From contig JAFRRM010000004.1 of NCBI GenBank assembly GCA_017428105.1, positions 186,001 through 250,000 of the forward strand: a stretch of 64,000 bases of DNA, in the 5' to 3' direction. Source of the stretch: Lachnospiraceae bacterium (lineage in GTDB: Bacteria; Bacillota; Clostridia; Lachnospirales; Lachnospiraceae). Of the stretch, positions 36,088-43,452 are shown one piece after another. The notes beneath the pieces were generated by a model. It worked only from the letters and a program-made list of their open reading frames with translations, had not been told where the DNA came from and searched no databases. Every line of letters begins with the position of its first letter. The first letter of the stretch is position 1. The position numbers and the translations under genes were made by a program.

Positions 36088-36611
36088 GGATCAGACGAGC
36101 TGAAGAGCGGGACCTCCCGCGCATCCTGGAGATCTACGCCCACGCCCGCGCGTTCATGGCGGCTCACGGCAACCCCAGCCAGTGGGGGCCGACGAACTGG
36201 CCACCGGAAGATGTGATCCGCCGCAGCCTCTGCAGCGGCACCTACGTGTGCCTGAACGACGCCGGCCGCATCGTGGGGACGTTCTACTACGCCGAAGGCC
36301 CCGACGCGGAACCTCTCTACAACGACATCACGGACGGCCGCTGGCTGGATGAGAGCCCCTACGGCGTAGTCCACCGCATCGCGGCGGACCACTCGGAAAA
36401 GGGCATCGGCGCCTTCTGCCTGAACTGGGCTTACGAGCAGTGCCCCCATCAGCGCATCGACACCCACGGCGACAACACCGTCATGCAGAACCTGCTCAAA
36501 AAGCTGGGCTACGTGTACTGCGGCATCATCCACGTGACGCAGGACAACGATCCGCGCCTCGCGTTTGAACGAACGGCGGCCTCGCTCCGGACGGAGAAGA
36601 ATGAAAAATAA
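36084..36611 (+). CDS. GNAT family N-acetyltransferase
   Basis: A 175-residue acetyltransferase-fold protein beginning MRIRRAEERDLPRILEIY, the standard GNAT strand 1-helix 1. GPTNWPPEDVIRRSL and VGTFYYAEGPDAEPLYNDI follow, with the acetyl-CoA pyrophosphate loop region near VVHRIAADHSEKGIGAFCLNW and the late RIDTHGDNTVMQNLLKKLGY motif. It is typically an amine or alcohol acetyltransferase; the substrate cannot be told. The start overlaps the previous stop by 4 bases, so translation is coupled. The alternative GTG at 36072 is inside the nitroreductase. Confidence 0.85.
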   Translation: MRIRRAEERDLPRILEIYAHARAFMAAHGNPSQWGPTNWPPEDVIRRSLCSGTYVCLNDAGRIVGTFYYAEGPDAEPLYNDITDGRWLDESPYGVVHRIAADHSEKGIGAFCLNWAYEQCPHQRIDTHGDNTVMQNLLKKLGYVYCGIIHVTQDNDPRLAFERTAASLRTEKNEK

Positions 36612-36612
36612 C

Positions 36613-36640
36613 TTTACAGATGATAAAGTTGTGGTAAGAT
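36613..36640 (+). promoter_or_regulatory. Likely promoter of the CDP-alcohol phosphotransferase gene
   Basis: TTTACA (36613-36618), 16 bases, TAAGAT (36635-36640), about 20-35 bases before the two candidate start codons. Confidence 0.5.
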
Positions 36641-36661
36641 AGTAAAGCATTAAATTTCAGG

Positions 36662-37681
36662 ATGGTAAGCAGCTCAATGGCACCTGAACCCATATCAAAC
36701 AAAGACAACAACCGGGATCGGACGGAAAACTGGGAGAAAGCTCCCTGGATGGAGACCGTCGCGGAAGACATCAAAGCGGCGAGAAAGTCCGGCGATACCG
36801 AGGATCCCGTCGATATCCTGTTTTACGATCCCATCGCCATCCGGCTGACGCGCCGGTTCATCAAAATGGGCTGGACGCCCAACGCCGTGACGCTCCTGTC
36901 GCTCGCCTTCGGCGTGGGCGGCAGCCTCCTGTTCTATCCGCAGAACCGGTGGATCAACCTGGCCGGCATCGTCCTCGTCATCTTCGGCGTGATCCTGGAC
37001 TGCTGCGACGGCCAGATCGCCCGCCTGACCCATACCAGCAGCGAACTGGGCCGCGTGCTGGACGGCATGGTGGACACCCTCAGCCTCCTCTCGCTCTACA
37101 TCGTCCTCGGGTTCCGCATGATGAAGGAGACCGTTCCGTTCACGGATACGCTCTGGTCCTGGCCCGTCTGGATCGTCATCGTCGTCACGATGGTCCTGCA
37201 TTCCAACCAGGCCCGGATGGCGGACTTTTACCGGGGCCTTCACCTCTATTTCCTGAGCGGCAGCAATCGCTCCAACCTGACCCGCGTGAAGACTCTGAAG
37301 GAGGAACGCGCCGCCCTTCCGGCCGGCACGCCGTTCTACAAGCGGATCTTCCTGTCCATCTACACGCTGTATACGAGGGACCAGGAAATGTTCACGCCCC
37401 GTGCCCAGCGCCTGCTGGACGCGCTGGACGGGAGCCGGGAAGAGATCCCCGGTCTGGCCGAGGATTATATCGCCCAGAGCTGCCGCTACATCCAGCTTAC
37501 CAACGTTCTCTCGTACAACCTCCGCTCCTACACCCTTTTCGTACTGATCCTGCTGCGGCTGCACGCGTTCTATTTCCCCTTCGTGATCATCGTCATGGAA
37601 GCGATCAAATGGTTCATGATCCGGAAATACGAAAAGATCGCCGCGAACGTATACGAGAAATATTTCGGGAGCCGCGCATAA
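36662..37681 (+). CDS. CDP-alcohol phosphatidyltransferase family protein
   Basis: A 339-residue integral membrane enzyme. The full family signature D-x2-DG-x2-AR-x8-G-x3-D-x3-D is present as DCCDGQIARLTHTSSEL then GRVLDGMVD (about residues 119-144), so the active site is intact. A roughly 50-residue hydrophilic N-terminus precedes the first helix and a long cytoplasmic segment separates later helices, which is longer than PgsA or PssA. It could make an unusual phospholipid or a polyol phosphate; the alcohol is unknown. ATG 36662 or 36677 are both possible; neither has a strong ribosome binding site. Confidence 0.85.
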   Translation: MVSSSMAPEPISNKDNNRDRTENWEKAPWMETVAEDIKAARKSGDTEDPVDILFYDPIAIRLTRRFIKMGWTPNAVTLLSLAFGVGGSLLFYPQNRWINLAGIVLVIFGVILDCCDGQIARLTHTSSELGRVLDGMVDTLSLLSLYIVLGFRMMKETVPFTDTLWSWPVWIVIVVTMVLHSNQARMADFYRGLHLYFLSGSNRSNLTRVKTLKEERAALPAGTPFYKRIFLSIYTLYTRDQEMFTPRAQRLLDALDGSREEIPGLAEDYIAQSCRYIQLTNVLSYNLRSYTLFVLILLRLHAFYFPFVIIVMEAIKWFMIRKYEKIAANVYEKYFGSRA

Positions 37682-37729
37682 GCGCGGACGCCCGAATGCA
37701 GCGACCTTTCATTTTCCCCTGCCAGAAGA

Positions 37730-37757
37730 AGAGATTCCGTAAGGAAACTCTTTTTTT
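37730..37757 (+). terminator. Terminator with seven-T tail
   Basis: Arms AGAGATTCC and GGAAACTCT around GTAA contain one A-A mismatch and are followed by TTTTTTT. It ends the CDP-alcohol phosphotransferase transcript. Confidence 0.7.
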
Positions 37758-37790
37758 GGAAAAGCGCGGCATACCGGCGGAACAGGGACC

Positions 37791-37828
37791 GGGAGACCGC
37801 CGCACCGGCCAGGCGCTCCCGTTTTTTT
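37791..37828 (+). terminator. Second tandem terminator with seven-T tail
   Basis: The arms GGGAG and CTCCC, with inner CGCC/GGCG pairing across a bulge, are followed by GTTTTTTT. It lies 26 bases before the ADP-ribosylglycohydrolase gene and would insulate or attenuate that gene. Confidence 0.6.
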
Positions 37829-37853
37829 CGGCAGACCATAAGGAGGACACAAC

Positions 37854-38660
37854 ATGCTTGGTGCCATTCTCGGAGACATGATCGGAGCCCCCTACGAATT
37901 TGACAGGGGAGACAAAAGCAAGGATTTCCCGTTATTCATCGACAGCTCGCAGTTCACCGACGATTCCGTCATGACGGCCGCCGTCGCGGAAGCCCTGATG
38001 GACACGATGGGCCGCCCCGACGACGAGATCCGCGCCGCCCTGGTGCGCTCGATGCAGCGCTGGGGCCGCCGCTACCCGGATGCCGGCTACGGCCTGCGCT
38101 TTATCTCCTGGCTGGATGCGGTGGATCCGCAGCCCTACGGAAGCTTCGGCAACGGATCCGCCATGCGCGTGTCGGCCGCCGGCTGGCTGTTCCCCACGCT
38201 GGAGGAGACGCGGCGGATCGCGCGGCTGACGGCGGAGGTCACGCATGACCATCCGGAAGGGATCAAAGGGGCGGAATCCGTGGCCTGCGCGATCTTCCTG
38301 GCGCGGAACGGCCGGACGAAGGAGGAGATCCGGGATTTCATCGGGCGCGGATTCGGCTATGATCTTTCCCGCACCTGCGACGAGATCCGGCCCGGCTATC
38401 ATCACGTGGAGTCGTGCCAGGAAACCGTTCCGGAAGCCGTCACCGCGTTCCTGGAGGGCTGCGGCTTCGAGGACGTCATCCGCACGGCAGTCTCCCTGGG
38501 CGGGGACTGCGACACGCTGACCTGCATCGCGGGCAGCATGGGGGAGGCGTTCTATGGAATCCCGGAGGAACTGCGGCGGGAGGGCCGCCGACGCCTGTCC
38601 GCGGACCTGCTGGCGGTGCTGGACAGATTTGAGACGATGCGGGGGAGGACTGCAGAATGA
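37854..38660 (+). CDS. ADP-ribosylglycohydrolase family protein
   Basis: A 268-residue DraG/ARH-type hydrolase that removes ADP-ribose from proteins, nucleic acids or small molecules. Opening residues MLGAILGDMIGAPYEF, the magnesium motif FTDDSVMT (about residues 38-45), FGNGSAMRVSAAGWL, and the late SLGGDCDTLTCIAGSMGEAFYG motif all match, so both metal sites look intact. The substrate cannot be told. ATG follows AAGGAGGACAC. Its stop overlaps the APH-like kinase start by 4 bases (ATGA), so the two products probably work together. Confidence 0.93.
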   Translation: MLGAILGDMIGAPYEFDRGDKSKDFPLFIDSSQFTDDSVMTAAVAEALMDTMGRPDDEIRAALVRSMQRWGRRYPDAGYGLRFISWLDAVDPQPYGSFGNGSAMRVSAAGWLFPTLEETRRIARLTAEVTHDHPEGIKGAESVACAIFLARNGRTKEEIRDFIGRGFGYDLSRTCDEIRPGYHHVESCQETVPEAVTAFLEGCGFEDVIRTAVSLGGDCDTLTCIAGSMGEAFYGIPEELRREGRRRLSADLLAVLDRFETMRGRTAE

Positions 38661-39691
38661 AGGACGGAACGGCCGATCCGGCGATCCGGGAGATATTCGC
38701 CCGCTTTTTCAACGGGACGCTCGTCGCCGCGGACGTGATCGATACGAGCCGGGAAGAGACCGATTTCCGCCAGACGGTCATCGTCACGGCGGCGGAAGGC
38801 GGAAAGTACGTGCTGAAGATCACGTCGAACGATTTCACGTTCCCGGAGAAGATGCGCATGTGGCAGAGGACGGCGGAAGAGTACCGTGCTCTGGGGTATT
38901 ATTGCCCGCGGATCCTCTGCGACAGGAAGGGCGATTTTCCGGAGGTGGAGTATCAGGGCCGCCGGTGCTTTGTCCACGCGGAGGAATTCTCGCCATACAA
39001 GCCTCTGGAGGACCGGGCGGCGGATGACGGGACCGGACCCGGCGCGGACCGCAGTCCGTATTTCAAGGACATCTGGCGCATGACGGCGCGGATCGCGGCG
39101 AAGAAATTGGACTACACGGAATATCCGTCCGCGTATTGCCTGTTCGAACGCTTCTGTCCGAGCGATCGGACCGATGAAGTGCTGGAAAACGCGCTGGCTT
39201 GGAAGGAGGCCGCGGACGCCCTGCCGCCGGAGTTCGCCGCACAGGTGCAGAAGATCTGGGATCTGTGGCACCGCAACCGCGAAGCGCTGGAGCCGCTCTA
39301 CGCCCGGCTTCCGACCTCCGTTTTCCAGGCGGACCTCAATCCGACGAACCTGCTGATCGGGGAGGACGGCGCGTTCCGGGGCGTCTATGATTTCAATCTG
39401 GCCGGACGGGATGTTTTCCTGAATTATCTGATGCGCGAGAACAATGATGACTTTGCGCCGGAGATCGAAAAGATCCGGAAAGCGCTTCAGACCGCCTGTG
39501 AAGTCTATACGTTCTCGGAAGAGGAGAAGAGGGCGGCGCTGCCGCTCTACCGCTGTCTGAAGCCTCTGTGGTATACGAGGGCCGAGGAGATCAGGGAAGC
39601 GGGAAACGATGCGGAAAAGATCCGCCGGTGCCTGGACCAGATCGAATACTATCTGACGGAAGAAATCGATTTCGCGAGCTATATGGAGTGA
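38657..39691 (+). CDS. APH-like phosphotransferase
   Basis: A 344-residue protein of the aminoglycoside phosphotransferase/choline kinase-like fold. The N-lobe has a beta-rich start and lysine in GGKYVLKITS. The catalytic loop reads VFQADLNPTNLLI, with the Brenner-type aspartate and asparagine present but the usual histidine replaced by glutamine. The metal aspartate is in GVYDFNLAG. The substrate is unlikely to be predictable from this; such proteins often phosphorylate small alcohols or nucleoside-type compounds. It is translationally coupled to the ADP-ribosylglycohydrolase, so an ADP-ribose-derived substrate is worth testing. Confidence 0.78.
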   Translation: MKDGTADPAIREIFARFFNGTLVAADVIDTSREETDFRQTVIVTAAEGGKYVLKITSNDFTFPEKMRMWQRTAEEYRALGYYCPRILCDRKGDFPEVEYQGRRCFVHAEEFSPYKPLEDRAADDGTGPGADRSPYFKDIWRMTARIAAKKLDYTEYPSAYCLFERFCPSDRTDEVLENALAWKEAADALPPEFAAQVQKIWDLWHRNREALEPLYARLPTSVFQADLNPTNLLIGEDGAFRGVYDFNLAGRDVFLNYLMRENNDDFAPEIEKIRKALQTACEVYTFSEEEKRAALPLYRCLKPLWYTRAEEIREAGNDAEKIRRCLDQIEYYLTEEIDFASYME

Positions 39692-39762
39692 ACGGCCGGC
39701 GGCGGGACCCGGCCCGGATGCTCCGGCTCCTGTCCCGCCGGCCCGTCATGAAGCTATATATC

Positions 39763-39818
39763 AAAAGACCGCTGTTACGGCCGTCCGGTAAACCCCGGAG
39801 GCCAGGCCGGTCTTTTTT
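39763..39818. terminator. Branched terminator after the APH-like gene
   Basis: The outer arms AAAAGACCG and CGGTCTTTT enclose a 36-base GC-rich interior that can fold further; seven T in all follow the CGGTC. It also has T on the minus strand, so it may work both ways. Confidence 0.75.
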
Positions 39819-40018
39819 TGCTGCGCTATTTACTGCAGGGGCAGCCGTCTTCTTCCGGCGCCATCTGCTCGCTGCCCGGCCCGCCCCGGCTGTCCGGAAG
39901 GGGGCAGAACCGCGGCCCGGACCATGTCATCCGCCTGTGCTCCGGCTGCTGACGCCGCAGGCGGTTTCAAGGCATGCTTGATTTTCAAACTTGGCCGGAA
40001 ATATTGATTCAAAACCCC
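39817..40018. other. Intergenic stretch with no firm gene
   Basis: About 200 bases between the terminator and the SPFH operon promoter. The only coding hint is a 34-codon minus-strand frame at 39826-39930 (see findings). No promoter for it was found, and I see no RNA gene here. Confidence 0.4.
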
Positions 40019-40047
40019 TTGACAAAGTAGCGAAATGCTACTATCAT
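40019..40047 (+). promoter_or_regulatory. Consensus promoter of the SPFH operon
   Basis: TTGACA (40019-40024), 17 bases, TATCAT (40042-40047). The entire spacer is occupied by a palindrome, so repressor binding there would block polymerase directly. Confidence 0.9.
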
Positions 40048-40073
40048 AAGATCGGAAGGTAGCAAAATGCTAC
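40027..40073 (+). promoter_or_regulatory. Double palindromic operator
   Basis: Two 15-base sites, GTAGCGAAATGCTAC (40027-40041) and GTAGCAAAATGCTAC (40059-40073), differ at one base. They are centred 32 bp apart, close to three helical turns, so two dimers would lie on the same DNA face. One fills the -35/-10 spacer and the other covers the early transcribed region. Cooperative repression is inferred. Confidence 0.85.
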
Positions 40074-40116
40074 TAAGAAGGGCCCGAAAGCCCGTCCTCA
40101 AAAGGAGGTGACAACC

Positions 40117-41178
40117 ATGACGATCCGGTTTCAGAAATTCCCGCCCGCCAACTACGTGATCCTGATGCGCGGCGGCGACGTCGTAAAAGAAGGCCGGGGC
40201 CTCGCCGTCTGGTACAACAGCCGCAGGACCAATATCCTGCAGCTACCCGCCACGGCCTATGACGAACCCTTTGCCTTTGACGACATGATCACCGCCGACT
40301 TCCAGTCCGTCTTCGTGCAGGGCCAGATCACCTACCGCATCCGCGATTACCGCCAGGCGGCGCAGATGGCGGATTTCGGCTGGGAAAGAAAAAGCCCGGA
40401 CATCATCCCCGCCGCCATGGAACTCTTCGGCAGGCGCCTGTCTGATACCGCGAAATCGATCCTGATGAAGGAAGCGGCCCGCAAGACCGTCCGCGACATC
40501 CTCAAAAACGCGGACGCCCTGGCCGGGACCGTCCTGAACGCCATGAAGGACAGCCGGGAAACGGAAGACCTCGGCACGGAGATCCTTTCGGTCAGCATCC
40601 TGTGCGTCGCGGCCAGGCCCGAGACCCGCAAGGCACTGGAAGCCGCGGCGCGCGAGGAGATCCTGAAAGAGCAGGACGATGCGATCTACAAAAGACGGAA
40701 CGCGGCCATCGAGCAGGAACGCCTCATCAAGGAAAACGAACTGAACACGGAGATCCGCGTCATTGAAAAGAAGAAGGAGCGCACGGAGAAAGAGCAGGAG
40801 ATCAAACGGAACCTGATGCGCTCCGAACTGGACATGGAGAAGGAAAAGTCCTCGCGCCGCCTGGAGATCGAGGCGCAGGAACTGGCGGAACATATCCGCC
40901 AGGAAGAGCAGAACAAAGACCTGGTCGCGCTGGAGACGGAGAACGAAAACACACGGGCCATGCAGCGCGCGGAAGCGGTCCGCGCCATGATCAGGGCCTA
41001 CGAGAACGTGAACGTGGCGCTGATCGAGGCCTGCGCGCTGGCGCAGACGGATCCGGGCACGCTGATGGCGAAAGCCTTCATGGAGATGGGCGAGAACGCC
41101 GGCAAAATCGGCACGCTGAACCTGTCGCCGGAACTGCTGGAAGCCATCGCGAAAAGCGGGAGCCGGGCGGCCGGCTGA
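40117..41178 (+). CDS. SPFH (band 7/flotillin-like) domain protein
   Basis: A 353-residue protein. The N-terminal 190 residues match an SPFH domain (QFVKP-type edge strands, VFVQGQITYRIRDYRQAA, and ILSVSILCVAARPETRKALE at its end). Residues about 195-280 are a charged coiled coil (IEKKKERTEKEQEIKRN), followed by a helical C-terminus. There is no transmembrane anchor, so it is cytoplasmic or peripheral, unlike most stomatins. SPFH proteins form large cage-like oligomers. I chose ATG 40117, 8 bases after AAAGGAGG, over GTG 40108. It heads the operon with the NAD-kinase-like and Nudix genes. Confidence 0.82.
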   Translation: MTIRFQKFPPANYVILMRGGDVVKEGRGLAVWYNSRRTNILQLPATAYDEPFAFDDMITADFQSVFVQGQITYRIRDYRQAAQMADFGWERKSPDIIPAAMELFGRRLSDTAKSILMKEAARKTVRDILKNADALAGTVLNAMKDSRETEDLGTEILSVSILCVAARPETRKALEAAAREEILKEQDDAIYKRRNAAIEQERLIKENELNTEIRVIEKKKERTEKEQEIKRNLMRSELDMEKEKSSRRLEIEAQELAEHIRQEEQNKDLVALETENENTRAMQRAEAVRAMIRAYENVNVALIEACALAQTDPGTLMAKAFMEMGENAGKIGTLNLSPELLEAIAKSGSRAAG

Positions 41179-41266
41179 GGGCCGCCGGGTAAGCAGCCGG
41201 CAGAGGGCTGCCGGGTAAACGTCCGGTAAAAACGGGTGACAGGAGTCGGAAAAGGAGGTACGTGCC

Positions 41267-42196
41267 ATGGACCGGGAGATGAACAAGATCGTGATCGTGA
41301 CCCGCAGGACCCGCCTGGAGGAACTGAAGAGCCGCTTCAATACGGCCGAGCAGGCGCGCTTCTACATCGAGCACCTCGGCGCGGATTTCTCGGACTACGA
41401 ACGGGAGGACCGGAATTACCGGAGCAGCCTGGCCGCCGTGTATCAGGCGGCGGAACGGGAAGCCCGCGTGCAGGTGATCGAGCGCACGTACCTGCCGAAC
41501 ATGATCTTCGGGGAGCAGGACGTCGTGATCGCGGTAGGCCAGGACGGACTGGTCGCGAATACGATGAAATACTTAAGCGGCCAGCCGCTGATCGGCGTGA
41601 ACCCGGACGCGCAGCGCTGGGACGGCATCCTGCTCCCCTTTGCGCCGGGCGACATGGAAAAACTGCTGCCGGCCGTCCTCTGCGGCCGTTATCAGGAAAA
41701 AAGCGTCACGATGGGGGCGGCCCGGACGCGCGACGGCCAGGAACTGTACGCGGTCAACGATTTTTTCATCGGCGTGCAAAATCATTCGTCCGCACGGTAC
41801 CGGATATGCTATAATGGCATCACCGAGAACCATTCCTCGTCCGGGATCATCGTATCCACCGGACTGGGCATGACCGGCTGGCACCGTTCCGTCATGGCTG
41901 AATTCCGCGGCATGGCGCGCGCGTTCCGGCTGGGCGAGATCCGTGAGCCCGCCTATTCCTGGGACAGCCCGGCCCTGGTCTTCCAGGTGCGAGAGCCTTA
42001 TCCGAGCCGCTTCACGCAGGCGGAGCTCGTGTACGGGGAAGTGACGGCGGAAGAACGTCTGCGCATCGTCTCGAACATGCCGGAGGGCGGAGTGATCTTC
42101 TCGGACGGCGTGCCGGAGGACAGCATCGCCTTCGGAGCCGGCATGGAAGTGACGGTCGCTCCCGCGGAGCGGACCGGCCGTCTGGTCACCGGATGA
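41267..42196 (+). CDS. NAD kinase-like (ATP-NAD/DGK superfamily) protein
   Basis: A 309-residue protein with the NAD kinase architecture. The nucleotide loop that is usually GGDG reads VGQDGLVANT (about residues 89-98), the middle has VNDFFIGV, and the all-beta domain carries SSGIIVSTGLGMTGWHRS (about 191-208) where NAD kinases have DGLIVSTPTGSTAY. The replacement of the second glycine by glutamine is unusual and may mean altered catalysis or mere NAD(P) binding. It follows AAAAGGAGGTACGT. A binding or sensing role for NAD in the operon is inferred. Confidence 0.75.
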   Translation: MDREMNKIVIVTRRTRLEELKSRFNTAEQARFYIEHLGADFSDYEREDRNYRSSLAAVYQAAEREARVQVIERTYLPNMIFGEQDVVIAVGQDGLVANTMKYLSGQPLIGVNPDAQRWDGILLPFAPGDMEKLLPAVLCGRYQEKSVTMGAARTRDGQELYAVNDFFIGVQNHSSARYRICYNGITENHSSSGIIVSTGLGMTGWHRSVMAEFRGMARAFRLGEIREPAYSWDSPALVFQVREPYPSRFTQAELVYGEVTAEERLRIVSNMPEGGVIFSDGVPEDSIAFGAGMEVTVAPAERTGRLVTG

Positions 42197-42208
42197 GATG
42201 AGGAGAAA

Positions 42209-42889
42209 ATGAACGGAATGAATGCTCAGGACCCTGCGAAACACGCGTCAATGTCCGTGGCCGTCGACGTCCTGCTGTTCACGATCGAGGACGGCAGACT
42301 GAAACTGCTTCTGATCCGGCGGCAGGACGACCCGTTTGCCGGCCTCCCGGCCCTCCCCGGCGTGTTCGTGCGGCCGGACGAGACGCCGGAAGACGCGGCA
42401 GCGCGCGCCATTTTTGAAGAGACCGGCCTGACCGGGATCTACCTGGAGCAGCTCTACACCTTCGGCGCGGTGGACCGGGATCCCCGCATGCGGATCATCT
42501 CCGTCGCCTATATGGCGCTGGTGCCGCGGGAGGAACTGACGTTTTCCGCAGGCCTTCGGACCAGCGGCGCCTGGCTGGAGGACGCGGACGAGCTGCTGCA
42601 GGACGGCAGGCCGCTGGCATTCGACCACCGGCAGATCATCCGGACCGCCCGGACGCGGCTGGCCGGCAAAGTCGAATATACGGACATCGCTTTTCATCTG
42701 GCCGGAGAAACATTCACGCTGCCCGACCTGCAGCGCATCTTCGAGATCCTGCTGGGCGGGAAACTGTACAAAGCAAACTTCCGCAAAAAGATGGCGGACC
42801 GGATCGAGGAGACCGGAGGGATGGCCGCCGGCGGCTCGCACCGGCCGAGCAGGCTGTACCGGCTGAAGAAGGAGGAGCCCTGCTCATGA
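42209..42889 (+). CDS. Nudix protein with likely winged-helix C-terminus (NrtR-like)
   Basis: A 226-residue protein. The Nudix fold covers residues about 14-145, with box GVFVRPDETPEDAAARAIF then EETGL. The helix glutamate normally following the arginine is alanine, so hydrolysis is likely weakened or lost. After residue 150 comes a winged-helix-like region (TLPDLQRIFEILLGGKLYKA, then FRKKMADRI). This arrangement is that of NrtR, the ADP-ribose-responsive repressor of NAD genes. It is a candidate for the repressor of its own operon via the palindromes at 40027-40073. Start ATG follows GATGAGGAGAAA. Its stop overlaps the next start. Confidence 0.8.
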   Translation: MNGMNAQDPAKHASMSVAVDVLLFTIEDGRLKLLLIRRQDDPFAGLPALPGVFVRPDETPEDAAARAIFEETGLTGIYLEQLYTFGAVDRDPRMRIISVAYMALVPREELTFSAGLRTSGAWLEDADELLQDGRPLAFDHRQIIRTARTRLAGKVEYTDIAFHLAGETFTLPDLQRIFEILLGGKLYKANFRKKMADRIEETGGMAAGGSHRPSRLYRLKKEEPCS

Positions 42890-43413
42890 AAAAAGATCTG
42901 CGTCTGCTGACCGCGACCGCCATCGGGATCGCCCTTTTTGTGGTCCTGTCCCTGATGCTGCAGGTGCCCGTATTCCAGAACTACTATCTCTGCCTGGGAT
43001 ATGTGGCCATGGCGGTCTATTGCTATTCCTTCGGCGCCGCCAGCGGAACGGCCGTAGGCGCATTAGGCGTCGTGCTCTACTGTATCATCATCAGCGGGAT
43101 GCGCGGCATGCCCGGCTGGGCTCTGGGAAACGTAGTGATCGGGATCGGCCTGGGCCTGAACTTCGCCCGGTCGAAAAAACTGGAGTCCGCCCCCCTGCGG
43201 CTCGCCGTTCAGGCAGGCGCCATCATCCTGTTCACGGCAGCCGGCATACTGGGCGTGAAATCCCTGGTGGACAGTTTTATCCGCTCCCAGCATTTCCTCG
43301 TGCGGGCGGGCATGAACATGTCGGCCTTCATCGCCGATGTTGCCGTGCTGCTGCTGTCCTTGCCCCTCTGCCGCCTGCTGGATCCCTACGCGAAAAAACT
43401 GCTCAAGCAATAA
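42886..43413 (+). CDS. ECF transporter S component
   Basis: A 175-residue membrane protein with about six helices. The first helix (LTATAIGIALFVVLSLMLQ) is the typical beginning of the S-component family, and GMRGMPGWALGNVVIGIGLG near residues 67-86 is the usual core. The vitamin specificity cannot be told from sequence, although a NAD-operon position makes a nicotinate-type precursor conceivable. Its start overlaps the Nudix stop by 4 bases, so it belongs to that operon. It would dock on EcfA1/EcfA2 (19226-20958) and an EcfT not found here. Confidence 0.82.
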   Translation: MKKDLRLLTATAIGIALFVVLSLMLQVPVFQNYYLCLGYVAMAVYCYSFGAASGTAVGALGVVLYCIIISGMRGMPGWALGNVVIGIGLGLNFARSKKLESAPLRLAVQAGAIILFTAAGILGVKSLVDSFIRSQHFLVRAGMNMSAFIADVAVLLLSLPLCRLLDPYAKKLLKQ

Positions 43414-43452
43414 TATTTTGGCCGCTCCCGCATGCGCGGCCAAGGAGGAAAC

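Noticed and set aside
40027..40073. CRISPR-like repeat pair
   Set aside because: Only two short palindromes with a 17-base gap and no cas gene; operator function over a promoter explains them better.
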